The notes under the pieces are model-generated. The model was given only the letters and a program-made list of their open reading frames with translations, made no database searches and had not been told where the DNA came from. A stretch of DNA of 64,000 bases from Orbus hercynius (lineage in GTDB: Bacteria; Pseudomonadota; Gammaproteobacteria; Enterobacterales; Orbaceae), in NCBI RefSeq assembly GCF_003634275.1, contig NZ_RBWY01000003.1:227334-291333 (forward strand), read 5' to 3'. The position numbers and the translations under genes are program-made. Every line of letters starts with the position of its first letter. Within the stretch, counting starts at the first letter, position 1. Shown here in pieces: positions 1 through 9,956 of the stretch.

Positions 1-169
1 CATGCTTTATTTTGATAATCGAACATATTAACTGTAATTAGGTAATTGATTTTTAGTTAGATAACACATAATTATTTAGTGTATTGGTATATAAACGCTA
101 TGAAAAAACTGCATTACAGATTAAAATAAATCCGCATTTTAATCATTAAAATAAATAAGAGAGTTTTTT

Positions 170-1081
170 ATGCCTATATTTTTTATCGTTATTTTAGTAT
201 TAGTGTTACTAGCATTAGTTACAGTATTTAAAGCAATTACTATTGTTCCACAGGGATATCAATATACTATTGAACGATTTGGTAAATATACCCATACTTT
301 AGAGCCAGGTTTAAATATTCTTGTTCCGTACATGGATGGAATAGGTCGTAAAATTAATATGATGGAACAAGTGCTTGATATTCCTTCTCAGGAAGTGATT
401 TCAAAAGACAACGCCAATGTGACTATTGATGCGGTATGTTTTATTCAAGTGCAAGATGCAGCGCGCGCAGCTTATCAAGTTAATCATTTAGAACGTGCGG
501 TCATTAATCTAATGATGACAAATATTCGTACAGTTTTAGGGGGTATGGAACTTGATGAAATGTTGTCACAACGTGATCATATTAATACTCGTTTACTGGG
601 TATTGTTGATGAAGCGACAAGCCCATGGGGCATTAAAATTACCCGTATTGAAATTCGTGATGTGCGCCCACCCGCTGAGTTAATCGCAGCGATGAATGCG
701 CAGATGAAAGCGGAACGTAATAAACGTGCTGAAATTTTAGATGCTGAAGGTGTTCGTCAAGGTGCCATTTTACGTGCTGAAGGTGAAAAACAATCAGAAA
801 TTTTAAAAGCTGAAGGTGAACGACAAGCAGCATTTTTGCAAGCAGAAGCGCGTGAACGTGCGGCAGAAGCTGAAGCGAAAGCAACGCAGATGGTATCGGA
901 AGCAATTGCGGCGGGTAACATCAATGCCATTAACTATTTTGTTGCACAAAAATATACTGATGCTTTACAAGCCATTGGCTCAGCAGAAAACAGCAAAATC
1001 ATTATGATGCCACTTGAAGCGTCCAATTTAATGGGTAGCATTGGCGGTATTGCTGAATTAATAAACGAGTCAAAAAAATAA
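170..1081 (+). CDS. qmcA: SPFH/Band 7 membrane protein, QmcA-like
   Basis: 303-aa stomatin/prohibitin-family protein, close to the usual length of E. coli QmcA. Residues about 3-22 form one N-terminal membrane anchor. The SPFH domain follows, with the typical stretch [17 protein letters not shown]. From about residue 185 to 245 there is an Ala/Glu/Lys-rich coiled coil that family members use to oligomerise. The start follows an AAGAGAG ribosome site. It lies 27 bases before an NfeD-like gene, the usual partner of this family. Function is inferred as a membrane-microdomain scaffold that may modulate FtsH-type proteolysis; the sequence does not show a reaction. Confidence 0.9.
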   Translation: MPIFFIVILVLVLLALVTVFKAITIVPQGYQYTIERFGKYTHTLEPGLNILVPYMDGIGRKINMMEQVLDIPSQEVISKDNANVTIDAVCFIQVQDAARAAYQVNHLERAVINLMMTNIRTVLGGMELDEMLSQRDHINTRLLGIVDEATSPWGIKITRIEIRDVRPPAELIAAMNAQMKAERNKRAEILDAEGVRQGAILRAEGEKQSEILKAEGERQAAFLQAEARERAAEAEAKATQMVSEAIAAGNINAINYFVAQKYTDALQAIGSAENSKIIMMPLEASNLMGSIGGIAELINESKK

Positions 1082-1108
1082 TATCGAATAATATTTGAGA
1101 ATCATGTA

Positions 1109-1570
1109 ATGAATGAATTTTTATCAGCAATATACACAAGCCCTCATTGGGTATTTATTGCCCTAGGGGGCGTGTTACTGATTATTGAATTACTTGGTAC
1201 GGGTGGTTATTCACTCTGGAGTGGCATTTCAGCATTGATTGTTGGAATAATTGCTTGGGTAATACCGGTCTCATGGGCATTTTTGTGGATTTTATTTGCC
1301 ATTTTCACTTTACTCACGGCTTATGTATGGTGGGTGTGGTTAAAAAAACATGGCGGCGATAAAGCTCAAAAAGGGACACTCAATCAACCGCAAAATGATC
1401 TGCTGGGCATTACAACGGAGGTCGTTGAGGCTATCCATCACGGACGTGGTCGCGTAAAGATCAAAGATGGTACGTGGTCTGCAACTTGTGATCATGATGT
1501 AGCTGTCGGTGAAATGGTGACCGTTGTTGGTGTTGATGGGATTATCCTAAAAGTTGTTCGAGTCAGTTAA
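1109..1570 (+). CDS. NfeD-like membrane protein (YbbK type)
   Basis: 153-aa short NfeD family protein. Three hydrophobic segments (about residues 12-30, 35-55 and 57-78) are followed by a soluble C-terminal OB-fold-like beta domain (about 95-150, with LLGITTEVVEA and GEMVTVVGVDG). The long NfeD protease domain is absent, as expected for the YbbK class. It is co-transcribed with the SPFH protein upstream and closed by a strong terminator, so the two probably form one membrane complex. This pairing is well known in enterobacteria; its physiological job is poorly defined. Confidence 0.85.
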   Translation: MNEFLSAIYTSPHWVFIALGGVLLIIELLGTGGYSLWSGISALIVGIIAWVIPVSWAFLWILFAIFTLLTAYVWWVWLKKHGGDKAQKGTLNQPQNDLLGITTEVVEAIHHGRGRVKIKDGTWSATCDHDVAVGEMVTVVGVDGIILKVVRVS

Positions 1571-1576
1571 TCAATA

Positions 1577-1606
1577 AAAAGGTCACCTATGGGTGACCTT
1601 TTCTAT
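1577..1606 (+). terminator. Rho-independent terminator of the qmcA/nfeD operon
   Basis: An 11-bp perfect stem (AAAAGGTCACC with GGTGACCTTTT) around a TATG loop, with a run of T on the 3' side. It lies directly after the NfeD-like stop codon. Confidence 0.9.
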
Positions 1607-1658
1607 TCTAGGGTATCTATATTTTTATCAATATGTAAATAAAAGGTAGGGTAATTTA

Positions 1659-3260
1659 ATGTCATATAAGCGTCAATTTATGTTGAGTATTGGCCTGCTT
1701 GCAATGATGGCAAGTAGTCAGGTTTATGCTGCTGGAACGCTAGTTTATTGTGCTGAAGCATCACCGGAAAGTTTTAATCCTCAGTTAGTTTCAAGCGGTA
1801 TTTCAATGGATGCTGGTGCTGTGCCGGTCTATAACCGTTTAGTCGATTTTAAGTTGGGGACTACTGATATTGAGCCAAGTCTAGCTAAATCATGGGATAT
1901 TAGTGAAGATGGAATGACTTATACCTTTCATTTACGCGATGACGTCAAGTGGCATAGCAATAAAAGCTTTAAACCCAGCCGAAATTTAAACGCTGATGAT
2001 GTGATCTACTCTTTTATGCGACAAAAAGACAGTAACCACCCTTACCATAAAGTCTCTGGTGGGCAGTATGAATATTTTACCAGTATGGGGATGGATACGT
2101 TAATCACCAATATTGAAAAAGTTGATGATTATACGGTTGTGTTTCACCTTTCTCAACCAGAAGCGCCATTTTTAGCGGATATGGCAATGCCATTTTCTTC
2201 AATTTTATCCGCAGAGTATGCGGATGCAATGATGAAAGCCGGCACACCTGAAAAAGTTGATTTAGTGCCAATTGGTACCGGTCCTTTCAACTTTGTACAG
2301 TATCAAAAAGATTCGCGTATTTTATATAAAGCAAACGACAGTTATTTTGGACCAAAAGCAAAATTAGATCGTCTGGTTTTTACTATTACACCTGATGCTG
2401 CGGTTCGTTATGCTAAATTGCAAAAAGGTGAATGTCAGGCAATGCCATATCCGAACCTTGCCGATCTTGAACGTATGAAGCAAGATCCCAATATTGTGGT
2501 TAACGAAATGGCAGGGCTAAATATTGGCTATTTAGCTTATAATATGGATAAACCACCGCTAGATAACGTAAAAGTCCGTCAAGCCTTGAATATGGCCGTT
2601 AATAAGCAAGCGATTATTGATGCGGTATTCCAAGGCGCAGCTGAGCCGGCTAAAAATCTTATTCCACCAACGATGTGGGGATATAACGATAAAGTCGAAG
2701 ATTATCCATATGATACAGCGAAAGCAAAACAATTATTAAAAGAAGCTGGATTAAGCGATGGTTTTACCATTGATATATGGGCAATGCCTGTGCAGCGTCC
2801 TTATAACCCAAATGCACGCCGCATGGCAGAGATGATTCAAGCGGATTGGGCAAAAATTGGTGTGACAGCGAAAATTGTTACTTATGAGTGGGGTGAGTAT
2901 CTCAACCGTATTCGTAATGGTGAACACGATACCGTATTAATCGGCTGGGCTGGCGATAATGGTGATCCTGATAACTTCTATTCGGTTGTCATGAGCTGTG
3001 ATGCGGTAAAAGCGGGTTCAAACTATTCCCATTGGTGTGATAAATCATTTGATGACTTATTACAACAAGCTCGCGTTGAACCAGATCATAACAAGCGTAT
3101 TGCCATTTATGAGCAAGTGCAAGTGGATATGAAAGAACAAGCACCAGCACTAATGATTGCACATTCAATGGTGTATATGCCAATTCGTAAAAACGTAAAA
3201 GGATACATTATGGATCCTTTATCGTTACATAATTTTAATCAAGTAAGTCTTGAAAAATAA
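1659..3260 (+). CDS. dppA: Periplasmic dipeptide-binding protein DppA
   Basis: 533-aa SBP_bac_5 family solute receptor. The signal peptide is residues 1-24 with cleavage predicted at VYA/AG. The mature protein starts with LVYCAEASPESFNPQL and follows E. coli DppA almost motif for motif (NPYHKVSGG-like, IGTGPF, AKNLIPPTMWGYND, WAMPVQRPYNPNARRMAEM). It binds dipeptides in the periplasm and delivers them to DppBC. A terminator after the gene, then dppBCDF 175 bases later, suggests that the receptor is made in excess over the membrane parts, as in E. coli. Start supported by AAGGTAGGG. Confidence 0.95.
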   Translation: MSYKRQFMLSIGLLAMMASSQVYAAGTLVYCAEASPESFNPQLVSSGISMDAGAVPVYNRLVDFKLGTTDIEPSLAKSWDISEDGMTYTFHLRDDVKWHSNKSFKPSRNLNADDVIYSFMRQKDSNHPYHKVSGGQYEYFTSMGMDTLITNIEKVDDYTVVFHLSQPEAPFLADMAMPFSSILSAEYADAMMKAGTPEKVDLVPIGTGPFNFVQYQKDSRILYKANDSYFGPKAKLDRLVFTITPDAAVRYAKLQKGECQAMPYPNLADLERMKQDPNIVVNEMAGLNIGYLAYNMDKPPLDNVKVRQALNMAVNKQAIIDAVFQGAAEPAKNLIPPTMWGYNDKVEDYPYDTAKAKQLLKEAGLSDGFTIDIWAMPVQRPYNPNARRMAEMIQADWAKIGVTAKIVTYEWGEYLNRIRNGEHDTVLIGWAGDNGDPDNFYSVVMSCDAVKAGSNYSHWCDKSFDDLLQQARVEPDHNKRIAIYEQVQVDMKEQAPALMIAHSMVYMPIRKNVKGYIMDPLSLHNFNQVSLEK

Positions 3261-3274
3261 TGTCACCTTAAAAG

Positions 3275-3299
3275 CGCTACCAAGTTGGTAGCGTTTTTT
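3275..3299 (+). terminator. Terminator after dppA
   Basis: Stem CGCTACCA/TGGTAGCG with a 3-base loop, followed by TTTTTT. It separates dppA from dppBCDF and probably lets only part of the transcription through. Confidence 0.85.
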
Positions 3300-3436
3300 A
3301 AATATGTTTGATGTTATACGTTATTCGACAATCCTATCATATAGTTCATTTTTAGGGTTCATATACTCTTAACGTGTTGATAGTTGAATAATACGATAAG
3401 TAAAATGATTAATAATAAAGCAAGAGCAAAGTCCCT

Positions 3437-4456
3437 ATGTTGCAATTTATTCTCAAACGTTTAAGTCTGGTGATTCCCACATTTTTGGGGATTACGATTC
3501 TTACTTTTATTTTTGTCCATCTTATTCCCGGTGATCCGGTATTAATTATCGCGGGTGAACGCGGATTATCGCCAGAGCGACACGCGGAACTCATCGCTCA
3601 ATTAGGCCTTGATAAACCGCTTTATGTCCAATATTTTGACTATTTAGTCGGCATTTTACATGGCGATTTAGGTGTCTCTTTTAAAAGCCAAGTCCCTATT
3701 TGGGATGAGTTTTTACCAAGATTTAAAGCCACGATGGAGCTAGGCATTGGCGCTATGATCTTTGCTGTCGTTTTGGGGATCCCTATCGGAGTCTTAGCGG
3801 CGGTCAAACGCGGCTCGGTTTTTGATCATACCGCCGTTGGCTTATCGTTGACTGGCTATTCAATGCCGATATTTTGGTGGGGAATGATGCTGATTTTATT
3901 GGTGTCAGTACACTTTGACTTAACCCCTGTTTCCGGCCGAGTGAGTGATATTATTTTTCTTGATGATGAAAATCCATTAACCGGCTTTATGCTAATTGAT
4001 ACTTTTATTTGGGGGGAAAGCGGCGATTTTACCGATGCACTCTTGCATCTGATATTGCCTTCGATTGTGCTAGGCACCATTCCCTTAGCTGTCATTGTTC
4101 GCATGACGCGTTCATCTATGCTTGAAGTACTCAGTGAAGATTATATTCGTACAGCTAGGGCAAAAGGGGTTAGCCATTTGCGTATTGTGTTAGTGCATGC
4201 ACTACGTAACGCCATGATTCCGGTTGTGACGGTGATCGGTTTACAGGTGGGCACCATGTTATCTGGCGCTATTTTAACTGAAACTGTTTTTTCATGGCCC
4301 GGTATCGGCCGATGGTTAATTGAAGGCCTACAACGACGTGACTATCCCGTTGTACAAAGCGGCGTATTGATTATTGCGACATTAATTATTGTCGTTAATC
4401 TGGTGGTTGATGTGCTATATGGCCTGATTAACCCACGCATTAATCATAGAAAATAA
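3437..4456 (+). CDS. dppB: Dipeptide ABC transporter permease DppB
   Basis: 339-aa inner-membrane permease with six predicted membrane segments, the first at about residues 9-30 (PTFLGITILTFIFVHLIPGDP, shown here only as a landmark). The cytoplasmic EAA loop that docks to the ATPase is visible as EDYIRTARAKGVS. Length and motifs match E. coli DppB (339 aa). It heterodimerises with DppC to form the dipeptide channel. First gene of a tight dppBCDF block; only 8 bases separate it from dppC. Confidence 0.95.
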   Translation: MLQFILKRLSLVIPTFLGITILTFIFVHLIPGDPVLIIAGERGLSPERHAELIAQLGLDKPLYVQYFDYLVGILHGDLGVSFKSQVPIWDEFLPRFKATMELGIGAMIFAVVLGIPIGVLAAVKRGSVFDHTAVGLSLTGYSMPIFWWGMMLILLVSVHFDLTPVSGRVSDIIFLDDENPLTGFMLIDTFIWGESGDFTDALLHLILPSIVLGTIPLAVIVRMTRSSMLEVLSEDYIRTARAKGVSHLRIVLVHALRNAMIPVVTVIGLQVGTMLSGAILTETVFSWPGIGRWLIEGLQRRDYPVVQSGVLIIATLIIVVNLVVDVLYGLINPRINHRK

Positions 4457-4464
4457 GAGTATTT

Positions 4465-5397
4465 ATGCAGATGAATAAAGAAACGTTAGTTACAAAAGCA
4501 ACGCTTTCTCAAGAGGTTGCGGGTAATGCACCTCAAGCGATGACGCCTTGGCAGGAGTTTTGGTTTTATTTTACTAAAAATAAAGGCGCAGTCGTTGGGC
4601 TAGTCTATATTATTATCGTTATTTTAGTGGCTATTTTGGCGAATTTTATTGCCCCTCATTCACCTTCTGAGCAGTTTCGTGATATGCTGCTGGCGCCACC
4701 AGCTTGGATGAATGGTGGGAGTTGGCATTTTATTTTAGGCACTGATGATGTAGGCCGAGATATTTTATCAAGATTGATTTATGGTGCGAGATTATCCTTA
4801 CTCGTTGGTTGTTTGGTAGTCGTTATCTCCTTAGCGATTGGTATTACCCTTGGTTTAGTTGCGGGCTACGTCGGTGGATGGATTGATAACGCGATCATGC
4901 GCGTCGTCGATATTATGCTCGCTTTACCAAGTTTATTATTGGCGTTGGTATTAGTTGCGATATTTGGTCCTTCGATTATTAATGCATCGGTAGCACTGGC
5001 ATTTGTTGCCTTACCACATTATATCCGCTTAACTCGAGCCGCTATGCTCTCTGAAGTCAATAAAGATTATGTGATTGCCTCTAAAGTAGCAGGCGCAGGC
5101 GCATTAAGACAGATGTTCATTAATATTTTACCTAATTGCTTAGCCCCACTTATTGTACAAGCGTCTTTGGGTTTCTCTAATGCGATTTTAGATATGGCAG
5201 CATTAGGGTTTTTAGGTATGGGCGCTCAGCCACCCACACCAGAATGGGGCACGATGTTAGCGGATGTTATGCAGTATGCCCAAAGCGCTTGGTGGATTGT
5301 GGCATTTCCGGGACTGGCAATTTTGATGACAGTGCTCGCCTTTAACTTGATGGGTGATGGTTTACGTGATGCCCTCGATCCTAAATTGAAACAATAG
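4465..5397 (+). CDS. dppC: Dipeptide ABC transporter permease DppC
   Basis: 310-aa partner permease. A polar N-terminal tail (about 45 residues) precedes six membrane segments, with the EAA loop KDYVIASKVAGAGA. Two possible starts exist (ATG at 4465 or ATG at 4471); the first is used here. It pairs with DppB in the inner membrane. Twelve bases separate its stop from dppD, with a GGGAGGG ribosome site in the gap, typical of a co-translated operon. Confidence 0.95.
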   Translation: MQMNKETLVTKATLSQEVAGNAPQAMTPWQEFWFYFTKNKGAVVGLVYIIIVILVAILANFIAPHSPSEQFRDMLLAPPAWMNGGSWHFILGTDDVGRDILSRLIYGARLSLLVGCLVVVISLAIGITLGLVAGYVGGWIDNAIMRVVDIMLALPSLLLALVLVAIFGPSIINASVALAFVALPHYIRLTRAAMLSEVNKDYVIASKVAGAGALRQMFINILPNCLAPLIVQASLGFSNAILDMAALGFLGMGAQPPTPEWGTMLADVMQYAQSAWWIVAFPGLAILMTVLAFNLMGDGLRDALDPKLKQ

Positions 5398-5409
5398 GGA
5401 GGGATAGTC

Positions 5410-6384
5410 ATGGCTTTATTAGAGATAAATGAATTATCTGTACAGTTTGGTGAGTTTAAGGCGGTCGATCGCATTAGTTACCAAGTTGAGCAAGGACAGG
5501 TGGTTGGTATTGTTGGTGAATCGGGTTCAGGCAAATCGGTGAGTTCTCTGGCTATTATGGGATTGATTGATTTGCCTGGTAAAGTCAATGCCCATGCGCT
5601 GCATTTTGATGGGCGTAATTTAAAAACTATTTCGGCAAAAGAGCGGCGCAAAATCGTCGGCGCTGATGTCGCGATGATTTTTCAAGATCCGATGACTAGC
5701 TTAAATCCTTGCTTTACGGTTGGCTATCAAATTATTGAAGCATTGAAAATTCATCAAGGTGGCAGTAAAAAAGCGTTAAAATTACGAGCCATTGAGCTGC
5801 TTAATTGTGTTGGGATCCCCGATGCCGAAAATCGTTTAAATGTTTATCCACATCAATTATCAGGGGGAATGAGCCAGCGTGTAATGATTGCTATTGCAAT
5901 TGCTTGTAATCCTAAACTGTTAATTGCGGATGAACCAACAACCGCATTAGATGTGACGATTCAAGGGCAAATTATCGAGCTACTACTCAATTTACAACGT
6001 GAGAAGAATATGGCATTGGTGCTCATTACCCATGATTTGGCATTAGTATCAGAAGCAGCTGACAAGATTATTGTGATGTATGCTGGGCAAGTGGTTGAAG
6101 TGGGTAGCGCTGATCAGATCTTTAAGTTACCTCGGCATCCTTATACGCAAGCGTTATTGCGCTCTTTGCCTGAATTTACGCAAGATAAAGCTCGGCTTGA
6201 TTCGTTACCTGGCGTGGTACCCGGCAAGTATGACAGGCCGGTAGGATGCTTATTAAATCCACGTTGTTTATATGCTAACGATAAATGCAAAACGCAAGAA
6301 CCGATGCGACAAGATGATGGTCAAGGGCGGCAAGTGAAATGTCATTATCCCTTGAATGATGAAGGCAAGCCAAGATATGAATAA
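5410..6384 (+). CDS. dppD: Dipeptide ABC transporter ATPase DppD
   Basis: 324-aa ABC ATPase. Visible motifs are Walker A GESGSGKS (about residues 36-43), signature LSGGMSQR, Walker B LLIADEPT and the switch His in LITHD. The C-terminal oligopeptide-transporter extension contains a Cys-rich patch ([15 protein letters not shown], then KCHYPL), matching the cluster-binding tail known in DppD-type ATPases. It energises import through DppBC together with DppF. The gene overlaps the start of dppF by 8 bases. Confidence 0.95.
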   Translation: MALLEINELSVQFGEFKAVDRISYQVEQGQVVGIVGESGSGKSVSSLAIMGLIDLPGKVNAHALHFDGRNLKTISAKERRKIVGADVAMIFQDPMTSLNPCFTVGYQIIEALKIHQGGSKKALKLRAIELLNCVGIPDAENRLNVYPHQLSGGMSQRVMIAIAIACNPKLLIADEPTTALDVTIQGQIIELLLNLQREKNMALVLITHDLALVSEAADKIIVMYAGQVVEVGSADQIFKLPRHPYTQALLRSLPEFTQDKARLDSLPGVVPGKYDRPVGCLLNPRCLYANDKCKTQEPMRQDDGQGRQVKCHYPLNDEGKPRYE

Positions 6385-7372
6385 AATGGATACTAATGAC
6401 CAATTATTACTAGATGTGAGAGACTTGAAAAAATATTATCAAGTTAAAACTGGTATATTTAACAAACAAGTTCAGCAAGTTAAGGCTGTTGATGGCGTAT
6501 CATTTACGCTGGAAAAGGGCAAAACGCTGGCCATTGTGGGTGAATCGGGTTGCGGTAAGTCGTCGTTAGCTCGCTTATTAACGATGATTGAAACCCCTAC
6601 ATCGGGTGAGTTATATTTTAAAGGTCAGAATTTACTCACATCCGATCATCAGGCCGAAAAATTACGTCGACAAAAAATTCAAATTGTCTTTCAAAATCCC
6701 TATTCATCGCTTAATCCGCGTAAAAAAGTCGGTGCGATTTTAGAAGAACCATTACTGATTAATACCGATTTATCAAAAGATGATCGTAAAGCGAAAGTGC
6801 TGTCAATGATGGCGAAAGTCGGATTGAAAGAGGAGTTTTATTCACGTTATCCGCATATGTTCTCTGGCGGCCAGCGTCAACGTATTGCGATTGCAAGAGG
6901 ATTGATGCTTGAGCCTGAGATTTTAGTTGCAGATGAGCCTGTGTCTGCGCTCGATGTCTCTGTGCGCGCCCAAGTATTGAACTTAATGATGGATTTACAA
7001 GATGAATTAGGTTTGTCATATGTGTTTATATCGCATGACTTGTCTGTTGTTGAGCATATCGCTGATGAGGTGATGGTGATGTACTTAGGGCGCTGCGTTG
7101 AACAGGGCACAAAAGCCATGATTTACGATAGTCCTAAGCACCCTTATACTCAGGCCTTATTATCGGCAACGCCACGATTAAACCCTGAGTTACGACGAGA
7201 ACGTATTAAGTTAGAAGGGGAGCTACCTAGTCCATTGACCCCCCCAAAAGGCTGTGCATTTAATGCACGCTGCCGTTTAGCGTTCGATAGGTGCACGCTA
7301 GAGCAACCCCACTTAGTCGATTATCAACAGCATCAAGTTGCTTGTTTTTACATTGATGAGCAGCGCGGCTAG
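6377..7372 (+). CDS. dppF: Dipeptide ABC transporter ATPase DppF
   Basis: About 331-aa ABC ATPase, with Walker [10 protein letters not shown], signature FSGGQRQR, Walker [13 protein letters not shown] and the C-terminal ...CAFNARC tail. I chose ATG at 6377 (MNKMDTND), because it aligns with E. coli DppF and couples to the dppD stop at 6382-6384. An in-frame ATG at 6356 would add seven residues and overlap dppD further. It works with DppD as the heterodimeric motor of the dipeptide importer and is the last gene of the operon. Confidence 0.93.
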   Translation: MNKMDTNDQLLLDVRDLKKYYQVKTGIFNKQVQQVKAVDGVSFTLEKGKTLAIVGESGCGKSSLARLLTMIETPTSGELYFKGQNLLTSDHQAEKLRRQKIQIVFQNPYSSLNPRKKVGAILEEPLLINTDLSKDDRKAKVLSMMAKVGLKEEFYSRYPHMFSGGQRQRIAIARGLMLEPEILVADEPVSALDVSVRAQVLNLMMDLQDELGLSYVFISHDLSVVEHIADEVMVMYLGRCVEQGTKAMIYDSPKHPYTQALLSATPRLNPELRRERIKLEGELPSPLTPPKGCAFNARCRLAFDRCTLEQPHLVDYQQHQVACFYIDEQRG

Positions 7373-7390
7373 CAATTAGGCAATTACGTA

Positions 7391-7419
7391 TAACCATTAC
7401 CATGAAAAGGTAATGGTTA
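7391..7419. terminator. Hairpin between convergent dppF and yajQ
   Basis: An 11-bp perfect inverted repeat (TAACCATTACC/GGTAATGGTTA) with a 7-base loop. The T-run is poor on both sides, so it may act as a weak bidirectional terminator or a 3'-end stabiliser. Confidence 0.55.
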
Positions 7420-7449
7420 TGGCACAATCATGCTAAGTGTGAGTGGATA

Positions 7450-7941
7450 TTAATCTCTGAAATTATTAAATTGAAAGGGTTGCTCAAGATCAGCATTTTT
7501 AACTAGTGCGATAGTCGCTTGCAGATCATCGCGTGCTTTACCGGTGACGCGTACTTGTTCACCTTGTACTTGTGCTTGCACTTTTATTTTACTGTCTTTG
7601 ATTAATTTGATCAGTTTTTTAGCGATTTCTTTATCGATACCTTGTTTGAGCTTTACTGTTGTCGAATAGGTTTTACCACTATGTTCGAGATCTTCTGGTA
7701 TCTCAAGTGCTCCGCCATCGATGCCACGTTTAGCTAATTTATCGCGCAAAATATCGAGTAGCTGCTGAACTTGGAAGTCTGATTCACTCGATACTTTGAT
7801 GCTTTCATCTTTTTCATTCAATTCAAATGATGCCGGTATATTGCGAAAATCCCAACGAGTCGTCAGTTCTCGCGTCGCATTTTCAACTCCATTACGAACT
7901 TCTGGCATATCAATTTCTGATACAATATCAAAAGAAGGCAT
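7450..7941 (-). CDS. yajQ: YajQ family nucleotide-binding protein
   Basis: 163 aa, the same length as E. coli YajQ. The sequence begins [20 protein letters not shown] and contains TRWDFR and [21 protein letters not shown], all hallmarks of the family (two RRM/ferredoxin-like domains). Homologues bind RNA or cyclic di-GMP; no catalytic residues are known. It is a single gene convergent with dppF and downstream of dapD on the same strand. The exact role here cannot be read from the sequence. Confidence 0.93.
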   Translation of the reverse strand: MPSFDIVSEIDMPEVRNGVENATRELTTRWDFRNIPASFELNEKDESIKVSSESDFQVQQLLDILRDKLAKRGIDGGALEIPEDLEHSGKTYSTTVKLKQGIDKEIAKKLIKLIKDSKIKVQAQVQGEQVRVTGKARDDLQATIALVKNADLEQPFQFNNFRD

Positions 7942-7965
7942 ATGATTTACTCCTGTAAATTAAAT

Positions 7966-7989
7966 TATCGCCATATAATATGGCGATAA
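7966..7989 (-). terminator. Hairpin after dapD
   Basis: Perfect inverted repeat TTATCGCCATA/TATGGCGATAA with a 3-base loop, 8 bases after the dapD stop. On the minus strand it runs into TTTAATTT. A likely terminator that lies just upstream of yajQ. Confidence 0.6.
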
Positions 7990-7997
7990 GATCGAAA

Positions 7998-8822
7998 TTA
8001 ATCAATAGTACGAAGTAATTCGTTAATACCCACTTTGCCACGTGTTTTGGCATCGACTTTTTTCACGATAACGGCGCAGTATAAGCTATATGAACCATCT
8101 TTAGATGGTAAGTTACCTGATACCACCACTGAGCCAGCAGGCACTCGACCATAAAAAACTTCGCCTGTTGCACGGTCATAAATTTTGGTACTTTGGCCAA
8201 TGAAAACACCCATTGAAATCACACTGCCTTCTTCAACAATAACGCCTTCAACAATTTCACTACGCGCGCCGATAAAACAGTTATCTTCAATGATTGTTGG
8301 ATTAGCTTGTAATGGTTCTAACACACCGCCAATACCTACGCCGCCTGATAAATGAACATTTTTACCAATTTGCGCACATGAACCCACTGTCACCCATGTA
8401 TCAACCATGCTCCCTTCATCAACATAAGCACCAATGTTAACGTATGATGGCATTAGTACCGTATTACGTGCAACATAAGCACCTTTACGTGCAATCGCCG
8501 ATGGGACAACCCGGAAACCTTCTTGTTTAAAACGCGCTTCGTCGTAATCAGCAAATTTTAATGGCACTTTATCGTAATAATTTGTCTCACCACCATCAAT
8601 AAGTTGGTTTTCATTAATACGGAATGATAGTAACACGGCTTTTTTTAACCATTGATGGGTAACCCAGTCGCCATTAATTTTTTCGGCAACGCGCATTTTT
8701 CCGCTATCGAGTAAATTGATTGATTGGTTAATGGCATCGCGAGTAACGCTATCAACGTTGCTTGGAGTAATGTCGGCACGACGTTCAAATGCCGCTTCAA
8801 TGATAGTTTGTAATTGTTGCAT
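7998..8822 (-). CDS. dapD: Tetrahydrodipicolinate N-succinyltransferase DapD
   Basis: 274 aa, the exact E. coli length. An N-terminal helical domain (residues about 1-100) is followed by left-handed beta-helix hexapeptide repeats ([23 protein letters not shown], quoted only in part here) and a C-terminal tail [18 protein letters not shown]. It transfers succinyl from succinyl-CoA to tetrahydrodipicolinate in lysine and diaminopimelate synthesis in the cytoplasm. It stands apart from other dap genes. Its 5' region is shared with the divergent frdCD genes. Confidence 0.96.
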   Translation of the reverse strand: MQQLQTIIEAAFERRADITPSNVDSVTRDAINQSINLLDSGKMRVAEKINGDWVTHQWLKKAVLLSFRINENQLIDGGETNYYDKVPLKFADYDEARFKQEGFRVVPSAIARKGAYVARNTVLMPSYVNIGAYVDEGSMVDTWVTVGSCAQIGKNVHLSGGVGIGGVLEPLQANPTIIEDNCFIGARSEIVEGVIVEEGSVISMGVFIGQSTKIYDRATGEVFYGRVPAGSVVVSGNLPSKDGSYSLYCAVIVKKVDAKTRGKVGINELLRTID

Positions 8823-9116
8823 GGTTCTTAATCCTTTTACTACGCAAGATGTTTGCGTGGGTTTAGTGAGTCTAGCTTAATAGTATAATATAAAACACGT
8901 TACTTTTTAATCATTCACATTTTTTTCTTATAATAGTTGGCAGATCATAATAGAAAATAATTATGTACATTTATTTTTTATATTTAACGGCTAATTTAAA
9001 TTTTATATTGTTATTTAGCAGTTTTTTAAAACTGACTATATGATCGTGCATAAAGCAATTACAGCTGTCATATGTTACAATATGCGTTAAGAATCATTTT
9101 AATGGAACTCTCTTCA

Positions 9117-9530
9117 ATGCGTTACAATCGGCCAGATAAACCCGTTGAGCAATCCGCTTTTATCAAACATTCCGCATTACGTCATCATGTATACTATCTA
9201 ATTGGGCAATCTAATGCTTTTTTTATGCTTTGGATCAGCATTATACTGATGTTTGGCGTTATCTGTGCTCGCCCCAATGAAATTGGGCAAACCGAGTTTT
9301 ATCGCTTTATTTTTTTCTTACAAAACCCAATTGTGGTTGTGCTCAATAGTTTGGCGTTACTTGCGGCATTATATCACTCAATCATGTGGTTCAATTTATT
9401 TCCGAATGTGTCTTTGCTAAAGCCGACAGCATCCAAGCAACGAAGTATTTTATTGATAATATCTGTATGGCTATTTGCCATCGTTGTGTCTGTAATATTG
9501 CTTTTGCTCGTTTTTGGTTATTTTAAATAA
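9117..9530 (+). CDS. frdC: Fumarate reductase membrane anchor subunit C
   Basis: About 137 aa from ATG 9117 (MRYNRPDKPV, aligning with the E. coli FrdC N terminus). An upstream in-frame ATG at 9072 would add 15 residues. Three hydrophobic segments are visible, and the core FLQNPIVVVLNSLALLAALY matches FrdC [20 protein letters not shown]. FrdC and FrdD anchor the catalytic FrdAB dimer and bind menaquinol in the inner membrane. Oddly, no frdA or frdB is present upstream: the neighbour is the divergent dapD. Family assignment rests on remembered homology. Confidence 0.82.
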   Translation: MRYNRPDKPVEQSAFIKHSALRHHVYYLIGQSNAFFMLWISIILMFGVICARPNEIGQTEFYRFIFFLQNPIVVVLNSLALLAALYHSIMWFNLFPNVSLLKPTASKQRSILLIISVWLFAIVVSVILLLLVFGYFK

Positions 9531-9539
9531 GGAACAGGT

Positions 9540-9896
9540 ATGATGAAAAATAAGCAACGACAGCTAACCAATCCCAATCAATCAGACCCAAGTTTATTCT
9601 TAAAACTTTGTGGCTTCTGGGCAGCGATTTTTGCGCCGGCGATGATTGTTATTATTGCTTTTATTATTCCGTTTGGCGATGTGATGACGCGTAGTTATAT
9701 TTTAAAGTTGATGGGCATGCCAGCGGTTAAATTGTTTTTGTTCTTGATGATTAGCCTGCCGATTTGGTATGGATTGTACCGCGTGTTAGCTGTTTTACAT
9801 TATTTTAATCTTTACCCGCACCGTGAAAAATTGCTGACTTATGGATTAGCGTTGGCATGGACATTACATGCCGGGTATATTTTATTTATGAGCTAA
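9540..9896 (+). CDS. frdD: Fumarate reductase membrane anchor subunit D
   Basis: 118-aa three-helix protein. The stretch FWAAIFAPAMIVIIAFIIPFG and LFLFLMISLPIWYGLYR parallel E. coli FrdD (MWSAIIAPVMILL..., FLFLMIVLPLWCGLHR). It starts 9 bases after frdC with a GGAAC site, so the two are co-translated. Together they would form the quinol-binding membrane anchor. The catalytic subunits must be encoded outside this window if the enzyme is functional. Confidence 0.82.
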   Translation: MMKNKQRQLTNPNQSDPSLFLKLCGFWAAIFAPAMIVIIAFIIPFGDVMTRSYILKLMGMPAVKLFLFLMISLPIWYGLYRVLAVLHYFNLYPHREKLLTYGLALAWTLHAGYILFMS

Positions 9897-9909
9897 AGGT
9901 GATTATCTG

Positions 9910-9934
9910 GCAATGCTGCTTAGCGTATTGCTTT
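9910..9934 (+). terminator. Possible terminator after frdD
   Basis: Stem GCAATGC/GTATTGC (one G-U pair) with an 8-base loop, followed by only TTT. It lies between the convergent frdD and manA genes. Confidence 0.4.
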
Positions 9935-9956
9935 AGCTCAGTTTAACGATGATATG

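Noticed and set aside
639..1007. Open frames on both strands inside qmcA
   Set aside because: Shadows of the Ala/Glu/Lys-rich coiled-coil repeats; no ribosome site or family.
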